A DNA stretch of 64,000 nt, taken from Shewanella sp. UCD-KL21. GTDB taxonomy: Bacteria > Pseudomonadota > Gammaproteobacteria > Enterobacterales > Shewanellaceae. Below are positions 8,780 to 17,980 of this stretch, piece by piece. The translations under genes and the position numbers were made by a program. The stretch lies in assembly GCF_001957135.1 (NCBI RefSeq), contig NZ_MPHK01000021.1, positions 1-64,000 of the forward strand. Direction: 5' to 3'. Numbering within the stretch: the stretch's first letter is position 1; each line of letters opens with the position of its first letter. The notes under the pieces are model-generated. The model made no database searches, was not told where the DNA came from, and was given only the letters and a program-made list of their open reading frames with translations.

Positions 8780-8812
8780 TTTGGGTAACTTCTTTAGTTA
8801 ATCTCTGATTTT

Positions 8813-8839
8813 AATAAAGGCGCCGATGGCGCCTTTATT
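8813..8839. terminator. Bidirectional terminator between gspB and nhaD
   Basis: Arms AATAAAGGCGCC and GGCGCCTTTATT with a three-base loop form a 12-bp perfect stem. It lies between the convergent gspB and nhaD. Confidence 0.85.
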
Positions 8840-8941
8840 GTTTTATGTGTGTTATTAGAGCCAAGTTTCGGCTGAGCACAGGCTATTAGCGCTTAGTTAT
8901 TCGCTATGATTATTATAGCGCTTAGCCTGCAAGCTAACACC

Positions 8942-10189
8942 TTAGCTATGGATCTGATTGGCGATTAAAATGGTTAAGCCATAACCTACTGAGTAACACA
9001 GTAATAATGCTGGAAAGTATTTTAAATAACTGACAAAAGTGAGTTCTTTTATCTTACTCATGGCAATAATCCCCGCAGCAGAGCCAATCACCAATAGTGA
9101 GCCTCCGACACCGACAGAATAGGTTAAACCTAACCATTGGGCTGTGGTGAGTACCGGCTCAGCTTTAAGTAAGGCTGCAGTCAGTGGTACGTTATCTAAA
9201 ATCGCGGAGCCAACTCCGGCAAAATAGTTTGATATCGCTGGGTTATACAGCCCATAAGCTTCAGTCAGTAGCTCCAAAGTGCCAATTTCCTTGAGCATGC
9301 CTACCAGTAATAAAATCCCTAAAAAAAATAGTAAAGTGTCAAATTCTACTTGGCGAATGTACTCTAAAATTTGAATTTCTTCTTTTTTAGTGTGGCTTGT
9401 ACGACCAACTAAAAACATTACCGATAAACCTGCAAGAAAGGTAAGCACGGGTGGAATATCAAATAAGATATTCAATAGCATAGTCATCACAATCGTGACT
9501 AAGAAAATCAGTCCGATAATGATATCGATAGGGTTTAGTTGTTTATCTACCAGTGTGGTACTGACATGGCCTTCAGCGTTTAAAGAGAACAACAGCGCTA
9601 ATAGCATCACGCTAATGCCAGCAGGTAAAAACAAAATCAGCAGTTGTGACATTTGCACTTTACCGGCAAGAAATATCATTAAGGTGGTGACATCGCCGGT
9701 TATCAAGGCCACGCCGCCAGAGTTAACCGCGAAGATAATTAATACTGCCATCCGCCGACGCATTCGGCTTGCTAAGTTGAATGTGGTTAATAAGCCTAAG
9801 GACACCAAGGTGGCAGTGACATTGTCACAGAAGGTAGATAACACCAGTGCAAAAAGGCCGACTTGCAGCATCAACATTCTGACAGAAACTCGTTGTGGGA
9901 AGATTTTTTGTACTAATAATTGGATCATGCCTTTGGCGTTGAGATAAGCCACAAAGGTCATTGTCGACATGAGAAATAACCATAAGGTGGCAATTTCCAG
10001 TAAATTGTCGTTTAACTCTGCGGCTATGAGCGGTGTTTTGTCAGTGCCAGCAGCAGAGATGAATAAACTAATCCAAGCAACACAGCCAAGAAATAGCGTG
10101 GTTTTGGCTTTGTTAATATGAGTGACTTCTTCAAACACAATACTGAGTAAGGCAAGTACTGCCAGCGATATGAGAAAGACTTCAAACAT
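8942..10189 (-). CDS. nhaD: NhaD-type sodium/proton antiporter
   Basis: Inner-membrane antiporter of the ion transporter superfamily that exports sodium in exchange for protons. About 12 hydrophobic segments are visible, with FCDNVTATLVSLGLL in the middle and DNVPLTAALL toward the end, both typical of NhaD. I chose the ATG preceded by GGAA eight bases upstream; a TTG at 10216 would add nine residues. With the chosen start it is 415 residues. The window also carries nhaA and its activator nhaR, fitting a marine habitat. Confidence 0.9.
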   Translation of the reverse strand: MFEVFLISLAVLALLSIVFEEVTHINKAKTTLFLGCVAWISLFISAAGTDKTPLIAAELNDNLLEIATLWLFLMSTMTFVAYLNAKGMIQLLVQKIFPQRVSVRMLMLQVGLFALVLSTFCDNVTATLVSLGLLTTFNLASRMRRRMAVLIIFAVNSGGVALITGDVTTLMIFLAGKVQMSQLLILFLPAGISVMLLALLFSLNAEGHVSTTLVDKQLNPIDIIIGLIFLVTIVMTMLLNILFDIPPVLTFLAGLSVMFLVGRTSHTKKEEIQILEYIRQVEFDTLLFFLGILLLVGMLKEIGTLELLTEAYGLYNPAISNYFAGVGSAILDNVPLTAALLKAEPVLTTAQWLGLTYSVGVGGSLLVIGSAAGIIAMSKIKELTFVSYLKYFPALLLCYSVGYGLTILIANQIHS

Positions 10190-10327
10190 ATTGATGTTTC
10201 CATTGCTGCTTAGCAAAGCTAGATTGCTAAAATGAAAGTAGGCAAACCAAGTTAATATTGGTTTGTTTCAGTGCGCGGAATTTCATCACATAAACAGGGT
10301 TGTTGCAACTTTGATCCTGTTTGGTGA

Positions 10328-10360
10328 CAAAAAAAGGGTTGATAGCAATGCTATCAACCC
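10328..10360 (-). terminator. Terminator after hemL
   Basis: On the minus strand, GGGTTGATAGCA and TGCTATCAACCC form a 12-bp perfect stem with a one-base centre, followed by seven T. It lies 20 bp beyond the hemL stop. Confidence 0.88.
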
Positions 10361-10379
10361 CTGTTATTTTATCGGGCTA

Positions 10380-11672
10380 TTACAGTGCTTTTAACGCCGC
10401 AAAAGCTTTATCTGCTGCCGCTAGGGTCATTTCAAGTTCTTCTTCGCCATGAGCCATTGATAAGAAGCCTGCTTCATAAGCACTTGGTGCTAAGTAAACG
10501 CCTTCATCTAGCATAAGGTGATAGAAGTTACGGAAATGCTCCATGTTGCATTTAGTCACTTGATCAAAACTGGTAATAGGGCTGGTGTCTTCAGTGAAGA
10601 AGAAACCAAACATGCCGCCAACGTAGTTGATGTTAAGTGGAATACCGTGCTTGTCTGCTGCGGCTTTAAAACCTTCAGCAATACGTTTGGTTTTTGCTGC
10701 TAACTCGTCATAAAGACCGTCTTGGCAAAGAGCATCCATTTGTGCAAGACCTGCAGTCATCGCAATTGGGTTACCCGATAAAGTCCCTGCTTGGTAAACT
10801 GGGCCAGTAGGTGCAATAAACTGCATCACATCTTTACGGCCACCAAAAGCGCCCACTGGCATGCCGCCACCGATGACTTTACCTAGGGTAGTAAGATCTG
10901 GTTTCACATTGTAGTGACCTTGAGCACCGCTTTTTGAAACGCGGAAACCTGTCATCACTTCATCAATAATCATCAGTGCGCCGAATTCATCACAAATTGT
11001 GCGAAGACCTTCTAAGAAGCCCGCAACTGGAGGAATACAGTTCATGTTGCCAGCAACTGGCTCAAGAATAATACAAGAAATCGCTTCAGGGTGTTGCTCG
11101 AAAATAGCACGTACTGAATCGAGGTCGTTATACACAGCGGTGAGTGTGTGCTTAGCAAAATCTTCAGGGATACCTGGTGAGCTAGGCTGGCCTAAAGTTA
11201 ACGCGCCAGAACCTGCTTTTACTAACAAACAGTCAGCATGGCCATGGTAACAACCTTCAAATTTAAGGATTTTGTCACGGTTAGTGAAGCCACGAGCTAA
11301 ACGAATCGCACTCATGGTTGCTTCAGTGCCAGAACTTACCATACGAACTTGTTCCATTGATGGCACCATCTCGATCACTTTTTCAGCCATTTTGACTTCA
11401 AGCTCAGTCGGCGCACCAAATGAAAGGCCATTTTCCACAGCGTCTAATACTGCTTGGCGAATTTGTGGGTGGTTGTGGCCAAGGATCATTGGGCCCCAAG
11501 AACCGACGTAATCGATGTATTTTTTACCATCAGCGTCAAAGATATATGCACCATCGGCTTTTTCGATAAACAGTGGCGAGCCACCGACACCATTAAATGC
11601 ACGAACTGGAGAGTTAACGCCACCAGGGATGGTTTGTTTAGCCTGTTCAAAAAGCGCTTCTGAGCGGGTCAT
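10380..11672 (-). CDS. hemL: Glutamate-1-semialdehyde 2,1-aminomutase
   Basis: PLP enzyme that converts glutamate-1-semialdehyde to 5-aminolevulinate, the C5 entry to heme. MTRSEALFEQAKQ and IPGGVNSPVRAF at the N-terminus, IDEVMTGFR, and the Schiff-base lysine context TTLGKVIGGGMPVGA identify HemL. The chosen ATG follows AAAGGA by six bases, giving 430 residues; a longer frame to 11699 lacks a site. pyrB lies just upstream in the same orientation. Heme demand is high in Shewanella because of its many cytochromes. Confidence 0.96.
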   Translation of the reverse strand: MTRSEALFEQAKQTIPGGVNSPVRAFNGVGGSPLFIEKADGAYIFDADGKKYIDYVGSWGPMILGHNHPQIRQAVLDAVENGLSFGAPTELEVKMAEKVIEMVPSMEQVRMVSSGTEATMSAIRLARGFTNRDKILKFEGCYHGHADCLLVKAGSGALTLGQPSSPGIPEDFAKHTLTAVYNDLDSVRAIFEQHPEAISCIILEPVAGNMNCIPPVAGFLEGLRTICDEFGALMIIDEVMTGFRVSKSGAQGHYNVKPDLTTLGKVIGGGMPVGAFGGRKDVMQFIAPTGPVYQAGTLSGNPIAMTAGLAQMDALCQDGLYDELAAKTKRIAEGFKAAADKHGIPLNINYVGGMFGFFFTEDTSPITSFDQVTKCNMEHFRNFYHLMLDEGVYLAPSAYEAGFLSMAHGEEELEMTLAAADKAFAALKAL

Positions 11673-11699
11673 GTGTAATCCTTTTAAGTCGTTAGCCAA

Positions 11700-12719
11700 T
11701 TATCTATCGGCTTTGCGTGAATACCAATTAACGGGGCACTCGTATTGTTGTAGTTGATTTTCAACCCCAAGTGTTAGAGCAAAAAGTGCCATTCTTATAA
11801 GTAAGCCATTATCAGCTTGTCTGAAAATTGCCAGACTAGGATGGCTATTTAAATCATTATCTAATTCATTGGCTTGAGCACGAGAGTCTCTTGGCAATGG
11901 ATGCATTATCACAGTGTTAGATTTACAGTGTTTGGTGTAAATACTGTGATTTAAACGGAATTTTCCGCGATATTTATCCGCTTCATCTTGTGAAGGGAAT
12001 CGCTCTTCCTGAATGCGAGTCAAATAGAGTATATCAGCCTGATGTAAATTACCTTCTAGCTGATCTGTAATTGTGATCTGATGACCAGCATTTTCAATGT
12101 CACTGATCACATAGTCAGGCATTGCTAAGTCAGTTGGTGAAATTAATGTGAACTTCACATCGTTATACATACATAACAAGCGCGACAACGAATGTACCGT
12201 GCGGCCATGTTTTAAGTCGCCAACCATCGCAATGTGCATGCCGCTGATATCTTGCCCGCGATGACTGAGCTCTTTTTGAATGGTAAATAAATCCAATAAT
12301 GCTTGGGTCGGATGCTCGTTCGCACCGTCACCGCCATTAATCACGGGGACGCGGCTGCCTTGTGCAAATTCTTTTACTGAGTAAGCATCAGGGTGGCGCA
12401 TAGCGATAACGTCTGAATAAGTCGATAACACTCGGGCGGTATCGTAGAGTGACTCGCCTTTAGACAATGACGATGAGCCCATGCCGACGGTTTCTCTGAC
12501 ATTGCCACCAAGTAAATTAAATGCGCAACCGAAGCTGACTCGAGTACGAGTACTAGGTTCGAAAAATAGGTTACCTAAAATGGCGCCATCAAGCACTTTG
12601 GTTCGCTTTTCACGAAGTGCATAAGGGGTCATATCATTGGCAACGTTGAAAATAGTGTTGATTGAATCAATATTCAGTTGGTTAACTGAAAGGATGTGAG
12701 AACCTGTAAACTGTGTCAT
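11700..12719 (-). CDS. pyrB: Aspartate carbamoyltransferase
   Basis: Catalyses carbamoyl transfer from carbamoyl phosphate to aspartate in pyrimidine synthesis. FEPSTRTRVSF is the carbamoyl-phosphate site; EHPTQALLDLFTI and the HPLPRDSRA segment are family landmarks. The 339-residue form starting MTQFTGSH is taken; a TTG five codons upstream is possible. No pyrI follows, so this looks like the class that works without the regulatory chain. The hemL start lies 28 bp past its stop. Confidence 0.94.
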   Translation of the reverse strand: MTQFTGSHILSVNQLNIDSINTIFNVANDMTPYALREKRTKVLDGAILGNLFFEPSTRTRVSFGCAFNLLGGNVRETVGMGSSSLSKGESLYDTARVLSTYSDVIAMRHPDAYSVKEFAQGSRVPVINGGDGANEHPTQALLDLFTIQKELSHRGQDISGMHIAMVGDLKHGRTVHSLSRLLCMYNDVKFTLISPTDLAMPDYVISDIENAGHQITITDQLEGNLHQADILYLTRIQEERFPSQDEADKYRGKFRLNHSIYTKHCKSNTVIMHPLPRDSRAQANELDNDLNSHPSLAIFRQADNGLLIRMALFALTLGVENQLQQYECPVNWYSRKADR

Positions 12720-12864
12720 CAGCCTGATTTCCAATTATTAGGCGAGTAAATAGAACTATCTACTCAGTGGTTATGTAGGGTGGCTGAGGCGAGATTTTAA
12801 CAGAGAGTGAACCAATATTAAATCATGCGAATGATTATTTCTGTTATTTAAGATCTCGCGCCAA

Positions 12865-14589
12865 TTATACTTGCCCTGAACGGATTTCTTGCCATAGGTT
12901 TGCCCAGCTAATGACCCCAACGACATTATTGGTATTATTCTGATAAATATACACTTCACCACTGCGTTTTAGTGACAATAGCTCGTACACTTCATTTAAC
13001 GTTGCGGTATCAGCAATGCCTTGCATTAAGTGCCGTGAAAGGGTCGTTTTATCTTCAAAGGACTGCATCTCAAGGCTGAGCATTTCAATTTGGTTATCAG
13101 CATTACGCACCATCACAGGGCGGCCTTCAGCACGTTTCATCACTTCAAGCAGTAAGGCATTATCGTCATTAACGATCACAAAGCGTTTATCCATAAGCGC
13201 CCGTACGCCTTTCTTTTGCAGCCCAAGATTAACCGGCGGCACTTTATAGCCAAGCCCCATAATGTCCAATTGTTTTAAAAAAACCGAATTGGTATTAAAG
13301 CCCTGATAGGCAATCAAAAAGGCGGGGATAGTGACAAACATGGCGGGTAAAATAATCGCAGCGTCATTGGTGAGCTCTAATAGTGCCACTAATGCGGCTA
13401 ATGGCGCACTTAAACACACCCCCATCATCGCCGTCATTCCGATCACGGTATAAAGGCCAACATAAGGCGCAATTGAGGGGAAAAAAATCGCACTAACAAG
13501 GGCTAACATGGCGCCAATTAATGCCCCTATGCCGTACAAGGGGCCAATTAAACCACCAGGAATGCCAAAACTGATTGCAGCAATGGTGGCGATTATTTTA
13601 GCCACTAGCAATGCGCCTAAAAACCATAAACTTGGATGTTCACTAATGGCGGCTTCAATGGCTAAATCACCTGAACCTAGCGCTTGTGGCAGTATTAAGC
13701 CGATTAAGGTGGTGATGGCCGCGGCAATCATTAACCGATAAATTAATGGCCAATGCTGACCAATGGCGGTCATTTTAAGTAATGAGTGATTAAACAGCGC
13801 CGCAGTGCAGCCTAAAACGAAACCGCCTATGGCAAGAATGGGGTATTGATCTAACGGAATACGAGTGACGTTAATTAAGTCATATTCATGGATATTGCCA
13901 AAGACCAACTGGCTTGATAATGCCCCGCAAATGGCCGATAGCATGATCGGAAAGAAGTAATGAATCTTGTATTCGCGCACAATCACTTCAAATACAAATA
14001 ATACCGCGGCTAATGGCGCGTTAAAAATGGCGGCGATACCTGCAGCAATGCCACTGGCACACATAATGCGCACACTGTTGTCGGGCAATTTAAATTTTTC
14101 AGCTAAAAAGCTCGCGCTCACCGCGCCAAGGTGAATCGCCGGTCCTTCTTTACCCACTGAAAAATTAGCCACTAGGGCAATTAATGCCTGAGAAAACTGA
14201 CCTGCAGCCGATGGTAATGGCACTTTGCCGTAATGTAATTTGAATCGATGTAAGACGTAGGCAATGCCCATGCGGCGATAGCGTTTGGAACCAATACCAG
14301 CCACCAACCAAATAAGTAATGCGCCTAAAATGGGTAAGTAAGTGCGCCAATCACTGACCGTATCAGTGAAATGGCTGGCTTCTGCAACGGTATACACTTG
14401 TGCCCAGTTTAAGGCCAAGCGAAATAAGATGATCACACCGGAGGTAATAAGGGCAAATAAAAGCGCTAACGCACAAAGTTGCACACTAATTTTCGCTTGA
14501 GAAAGTTTATCTCTCAAATCGTTACGAAGATATTTGCGTGTAACTGCTTTGGTGTGAATAATAGCGGCTTTACTAAACTTTAATTGCAC
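12865..14589 (-). CDS. CLC-family chloride channel or transporter with C-terminal CBS-like region
   Basis: Membrane protein of the voltage-gated chloride channel family (574 residues). VGKEGPAIHLGAVSAS contains the gating glutamate, and GIPGGLIGPLYGIGALIGA is the second anion-path motif. About 140 C-terminal residues look like a CBS pair. By eye, GSGIPE is replaced by RMGIAY, the second glutamate of the proton pathway (IIEE in E. coli ClcA) reads FEVI, and the ion-coordinating tyrosine position reads Asn. That combination suggests uncoupled conduction or altered anion preference. It begins with GTG. Upstream is a divergent DUF6776-like gene. Confidence 0.85.
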   Translation of the reverse strand: MQLKFSKAAIIHTKAVTRKYLRNDLRDKLSQAKISVQLCALALLFALITSGVIILFRLALNWAQVYTVAEASHFTDTVSDWRTYLPILGALLIWLVAGIGSKRYRRMGIAYVLHRFKLHYGKVPLPSAAGQFSQALIALVANFSVGKEGPAIHLGAVSASFLAEKFKLPDNSVRIMCASGIAAGIAAIFNAPLAAVLFVFEVIVREYKIHYFFPIMLSAICGALSSQLVFGNIHEYDLINVTRIPLDQYPILAIGGFVLGCTAALFNHSLLKMTAIGQHWPLIYRLMIAAAITTLIGLILPQALGSGDLAIEAAISEHPSLWFLGALLVAKIIATIAAISFGIPGGLIGPLYGIGALIGAMLALVSAIFFPSIAPYVGLYTVIGMTAMMGVCLSAPLAALVALLELTNDAAIILPAMFVTIPAFLIAYQGFNTNSVFLKQLDIMGLGYKVPPVNLGLQKKGVRALMDKRFVIVNDDNALLLEVMKRAEGRPVMVRNADNQIEMLSLEMQSFEDKTTLSRHLMQGIADTATLNEVYELLSLKRSGEVYIYQNNTNNVVGVISWANLWQEIRSGQV

Positions 14590-14656
14590 TTTATTGCCTA
14601 ACTTCCATCAGTGGGCATATTGTTAGCATTGTATTTTATTAAAGGCTTGTTACCTA

Positions 14657-15370
14657 ATGTTAAATTATCGTCGCTTGCTGAACCGCTTGCAAGTTTTAGA
14701 ACGAAAAAAGCGCGCTTCAGGTCTGTATTTATTTGGGCTTATTGTGATTAGTTTCACCATTGGGGTGCTGAGCCAACATTTTGTTATGTCAGAAGTGGTA
14801 GAGCCCGAGCTTAATGCGGAAGAAATTCAGGCATTACAAACGGCTTATCAAAAACAATCTCTGGTGGTTTCACGGCTTGAAATGGCGGTATCAATTGCTG
14901 AAACAGCCAATAGCAACATGCAAACCATGTTTAAAGACCAGCTACAACAGCAAAAAACTATCGAACAAGAGTTAGCATTTTATCGCAGCTTAGTGTCACC
15001 TGAAAAAGAGGTCGATGGCATTGCTATCCATGGTCTTGAGCTGTCAAAAGGCTTAGTCGCCAATAGTTATCAATTAAGATTAATTTTGACCCAAAACCAA
15101 AAGCGTAAAACCAGCGTCAAAGGGGTTGCAGATATTGTTTTGGTGGGTTTACAAAATGAACAACAGGTTGAAATTTCCTTATCTGATATCGATATCGAAA
15201 AATTTGCTTTTGGTTTTCGCTATTTTCAAGTATTTGATGCTGAAATGAACCTGCCTGAAGGCTTTGCTTTACAACGTGTAAAAGCGGTGGTGCAAGTCTC
15301 AGCGGCCCGTGGGGTACGAGGCGGACGTATTGAGCAAACGTTCGATATCGCAGAGTTACTAGAAAGCTAA
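14657..15370 (+). CDS. DUF6776-like single-pass membrane protein
   Basis: Unknown function. The 237-residue protein has a basic cytoplasmic N-terminus (LERKKRASG), one membrane helix at about 23-45, a periplasmic coiled coil at about 55-115 rich in Gln and Glu, and a beta-rich C-terminal domain with YQLRLILTQNQKRK and AVVQVS segments. I recall this family, DUF6776, lying beside bactofilin or erpA genes in gammaproteobacteria; here erpA follows within 80 bp and no bactofilin is present. The topology suggests an envelope scaffold role, but that is inference. Confidence 0.7.
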   Translation: MLNYRRLLNRLQVLERKKRASGLYLFGLIVISFTIGVLSQHFVMSEVVEPELNAEEIQALQTAYQKQSLVVSRLEMAVSIAETANSNMQTMFKDQLQQQKTIEQELAFYRSLVSPEKEVDGIAIHGLELSKGLVANSYQLRLILTQNQKRKTSVKGVADIVLVGLQNEQQVEISLSDIDIEKFAFGFRYFQVFDAEMNLPEGFALQRVKAVVQVSAARGVRGGRIEQTFDIAELLES

Positions 15371-15449
15371 AAAAGAACTAAGGGTAATACTTGAACAAAT
15401 TAGTCAGGTAATAGATAATCCCGATCTGAAACTGAAGTTAGAGGTAGTA

Positions 15450-15800
15450 ATGACTGAACAAACAGATGCAGCAATGCCAATCCAATTTACCGATGCTGCG
15501 GCAACTAAAGTTAAAGGACTGCTGGAAGAAGAGCAGAATCCTGAATTAAAACTTCGAGTATACGTAACTGGAGGCGGTTGTTCAGGTTTCCAGTATGGTT
15601 TTACTTTTGATGAAAAAGTGAATGAAGGTGACTTCACTATTGAAAAGCAAGGGGTGCAACTGGTTGTTGATCCTATGAGCCTTCAATATCTTGTTGGCGG
15701 TGAAGTTGACTACACCTCTGGTTTAGAAGGGTCACGTTTCTTTGTGAAAAACCCAAATGCAACAACAACCTGTGGTTGTGGGGCAAGCTTCTCAGTTTAA
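15450..15800 (+). CDS. erpA: Iron-sulfur cluster insertion protein ErpA
   Basis: A-type carrier that delivers Fe-S clusters to apo-proteins, including those of isoprenoid synthesis and respiration. The 116 residues hold the three conserved cysteines: one in TGGGCSGFQYGF and two in the C-terminal TTCGCGASF motif. The family length is normal. GAGGTAGTA lies just before the ATG. Two hairpins follow: one overlapping the stop codon and a strong bidirectional terminator. Confidence 0.96.
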   Translation: MTEQTDAAMPIQFTDAAATKVKGLLEEEQNPELKLRVYVTGGGCSGFQYGFTFDEKVNEGDFTIEKQGVQLVVDPMSLQYLVGGEVDYTSGLEGSRFFVKNPNATTTCGCGASFSV

Positions 15801-15813
15801 TCGCTAAACTGAG
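15791..15813 (+). repeat. Hairpin overlapping the erpA stop codon
   Basis: CTCAGTTTA and TAAACTGAG pair perfectly around a five-base loop, with the erpA stop codon inside the left arm. It sits seven bases before the terminator and may protect the mRNA end. Confidence 0.6.
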
Positions 15814-15819
15814 ACCAAT

Positions 15820-15847
15820 AAAAAAGCCGTCTTGTGACGGCTTTTTT
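15820..15847. terminator. Bidirectional terminator after erpA
   Basis: AAAAAAGCCGTC, loop TTGT, GACGGCTTTTTT. It serves erpA on the plus strand and the convergent membrane gene on the minus strand. Confidence 0.9.
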
Positions 15848-15868
15848 GTGTCTAAAATTCCTATAATA

Positions 15869-16354
15869 TCAACTAATAATATTAAAGTTCATTCGCGGCT
15901 TAAACCACTTTAACACTTTAGCATTAAAGCTAATCCACACTTGGATCAGTGCGAGAATGATAAGCACTGTAAATATCACCCAATCAGATAGCACCATTTG
16001 CACAAAGCCTAAATTAACCGTAGTCGGCCCTGCGACTAAGTTGTCAGGATCATACATAATGACAGGTAGCATGCTGTATAAGGCCAGCTGCAAGATCCCG
16101 TAGCCACGGAGCATGTATAAAGCCGCTTTTTGACGCCCTGTGATACCGAGCACCATCATTAAGGTCAATATACAGAGCAATACACCTTGCTGGGCCATTA
16201 AACCGCTGACGGATGAGATAACGTAGACCGCCAATAAAGCCATTAACCTTTTAGGAAAAACAGCTTTAGTTTGGCTTGCAGCGCTTTGCTCCATTGCGGG
16301 AGTATTATCTGTGTCAGGGCATATCTCGCTTGTGGTCACATTTTTATCTGTCAT
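15869..16354 (-). CDS. Hypothetical four-helix membrane protein
   Basis: I do not recognise the family. The 161 residues begin with a polar cytoplasmic tail of about 35 residues, then four predicted hydrophobic segments at roughly 37-55, 57-72, 84-102 and 120-143, and a basic end (KVLKWFKPRMN). No catalytic motif is seen. It lies 59 bp downstream of the DUF2750 gene on the same strand, so they may be cotranscribed, and converges on erpA. Confidence 0.7.
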   Translation of the reverse strand: MTDKNVTTSEICPDTDNTPAMEQSAASQTKAVFPKRLMALLAVYVISSVSGLMAQQGVLLCILTLMMVLGITGRQKAALYMLRGYGILQLALYSMLPVIMYDPDNLVAGPTTVNLGFVQMVLSDWVIFTVLIILALIQVWISFNAKVLKWFKPRMNFNIIS

Positions 16355-16413
16355 GGTTTATATCTGTATTAAAGTATTATGTTTGTGCTTGAGAATTATG
16401 TTTTGCTTAAGAG

Positions 16414-16800
16414 TTAGTGCTTTGATTGTTTTTTCGGCGTTAAACGTGCATCAAGTTCAAATGGTGGGATCACGACACCCAAATCTTCATGAACTGGGAA
16501 TACCGCAATGAATAAATCATCTTCTTCCATACCGCTTACCCAGCGCTGTTGAAATTCATTAAGTGGAATTGATAATGGCTCACAATCACTCCATTCATCA
16601 ACAGCCCATAATTTTGCCGCATCTTCTGAAGGCCACATTGGAATACAATCTTCATCTTCAGTGGTGAGCATTACGCAGCCATCTTGATCTTGCAGACTCC
16701 AGATTTGCTGTTCTTGCTTAACTTGCTCAACAAGGTAATCGTATCTTGCTTCTGGGGTCATGTTTAATTGGTCGGCAATAGATTTTGGTTTGCTACTCAT
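16414..16800 (-). CDS. DUF2750 domain protein
   Basis: Small acidic cytosolic protein of 128 residues. The pattern of DGCVMLTTEDEDCIPMWPSEDAAKLWA followed by PLNEFQQRWVSGMEEDDLFIAVFP is how I remember the DUF2750 family. Function is unknown. No signal peptide or membrane segment is present. Confidence 0.78.
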   Translation of the reverse strand: MSSKPKSIADQLNMTPEARYDYLVEQVKQEQQIWSLQDQDGCVMLTTEDEDCIPMWPSEDAAKLWAVDEWSDCEPLSIPLNEFQQRWVSGMEEDDLFIAVFPVHEDLGVVIPPFELDARLTPKKQSKH

Positions 16801-16928
16801 GGTGTATTCTCAATAAAATAAGTAAATAGGTTGCGGTATTGGCTAAATTAAGCAGCTAAAGAGCAAGCTTTAGCGTTACCAAATCCCGTCGGTGGCTCAT
16901 GATAACATCGACTTTTAGATTGAAAAAG

Positions 16929-16953
16929 AAAAGAGCACTCAAGGTGCTCTTTT
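16929..16953. terminator. Terminator after aqpZ
   Basis: AAAAGAGCAC, loop TCAAG, GTGCTCTTTT: a symmetric stem with T-runs in both directions, 43 bp beyond the aqpZ stop on the minus strand. Confidence 0.85.
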
Positions 16954-16995
16954 ATTCAGGTGTTGTTACTCATTAAGGCCAAGGTTGAAGCTTAA

Positions 16996-17697
16996 TCAGT
17001 TGCTTGCTGGTTCTTCAAAAAAGCGATAAATCAAACCCGCAATAATCGCACCTGCAATGGGCGCAAGCCAAAATAACCACAGTTGGGATACCGCCCAATC
17101 GCCGACAAATAATGCTGGCCCAGTACTACGAGCTGGGTTTACTGAGGTATTAGATACTGGAATACTGATCAAATGAATTAACGTTAGCCCTAAACCAATC
17201 GCAATCGGGGCAAACCCCGCAGGAGCACGAGAGTCTGTCGCACCTAGGATGATTAATAAAAAGAATAACGTCATTACCACTTCAGTAATTAATACCGCCG
17301 TTAAACTGTAGCCTCCGGGAGAGTGCTCACCAAAACCATTTGAGGCAAAACCGCCTGCTAAACTAAAGCCGTCTTGGCCTGTGGCAATAAGGTATAAAAT
17401 TCCTGCGCCAGCAATACCGCCAGCCACTTGGGCAATAATATAGGGCGCTAGCTCTGATGCGGGGAAGCGACCTCCAGCCCATAAACCAAATGAAACCGCT
17501 GGATTTAGATGGCAGCCAGAAATATGACCAATGGCAAATGCCATGGTAAGTACGGTTAAACCAAAAGCTAAGGATACGCCCAATAGTCCAATACCTACCT
17601 CAGGAAAAGCCGCTGCCAATACAGCACTACCACAGCCGCCTAGAACTAACCATAAGGTTCCTAGAAACTCTGCAAACATTTTTTGCGAAATACTCAT
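16996..17697 (-). CDS. aqpZ: Aquaporin Z
   Basis: Inner-membrane water channel. Both half-helix motifs are present (NPA 65-67 and 186-188) in a 233-residue, six-helix protein. The selectivity-filter positions read F45, H174, T183 and R189, the narrow water-selective set of E. coli AqpZ rather than that of a glycerol facilitator. It is a single gene with its own terminator, 283 bp from anmK. It probably serves rapid osmotic adjustment; no regulation is evident from the sequence. Confidence 0.95.
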   Translation of the reverse strand: MSISQKMFAEFLGTLWLVLGGCGSAVLAAAFPEVGIGLLGVSLAFGLTVLTMAFAIGHISGCHLNPAVSFGLWAGGRFPASELAPYIIAQVAGGIAGAGILYLIATGQDGFSLAGGFASNGFGEHSPGGYSLTAVLITEVVMTLFFLLIILGATDSRAPAGFAPIAIGLGLTLIHLISIPVSNTSVNPARSTGPALFVGDWAVSQLWLFWLAPIAGAIIAGLIYRFFEEPASN

Positions 17698-17830
17698 TTA
17701 ACCTTCCTTAATTAAAATTGAATAGTGCTGCGTGAACAAAAATCAATCACTACAAAGAGTTAAGCAGTAATTTACCGTTATTACAATGTGACTTTGTACA
17801 AGAAAGGGAATTTAAAGAAAAAGTATTAAC

Positions 17831-17875
17831 GCTGAACAAAGCTTGTGGGTGAAATCCCACTCACTTTTGTTCAGC
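17831..17875 (-). terminator. Two-stem hairpin downstream of anmK
   Basis: Outer arms GCTGAACAAA and TTTGTTCAGC enclose an inner GTGGG/CCCAC stem. It is 106 bp past the anmK stop, and the minus strand then becomes T-rich. It is probably the anmK transcript end; the T-run is imperfect. The rest of the 283-bp gap between aqpZ and anmK shows nothing else. Confidence 0.55.
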
Positions 17876-17980
17876 TATATGCATCGCTTTGATATCGAGT
17901 TAGTACTGAGTTTTAGTTCCTAGTTTAGTTCCGAGTTTTGATAGCGACTTTGGCTACTAGTATTGCTATCTATTCAGTTA

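Noticed and set aside
9390..9947. 185-residue plus-strand open frame
   Set aside because: It lies fully antisense to nhaD, which has clear family motifs; the frame is a shadow with no signature of its own.
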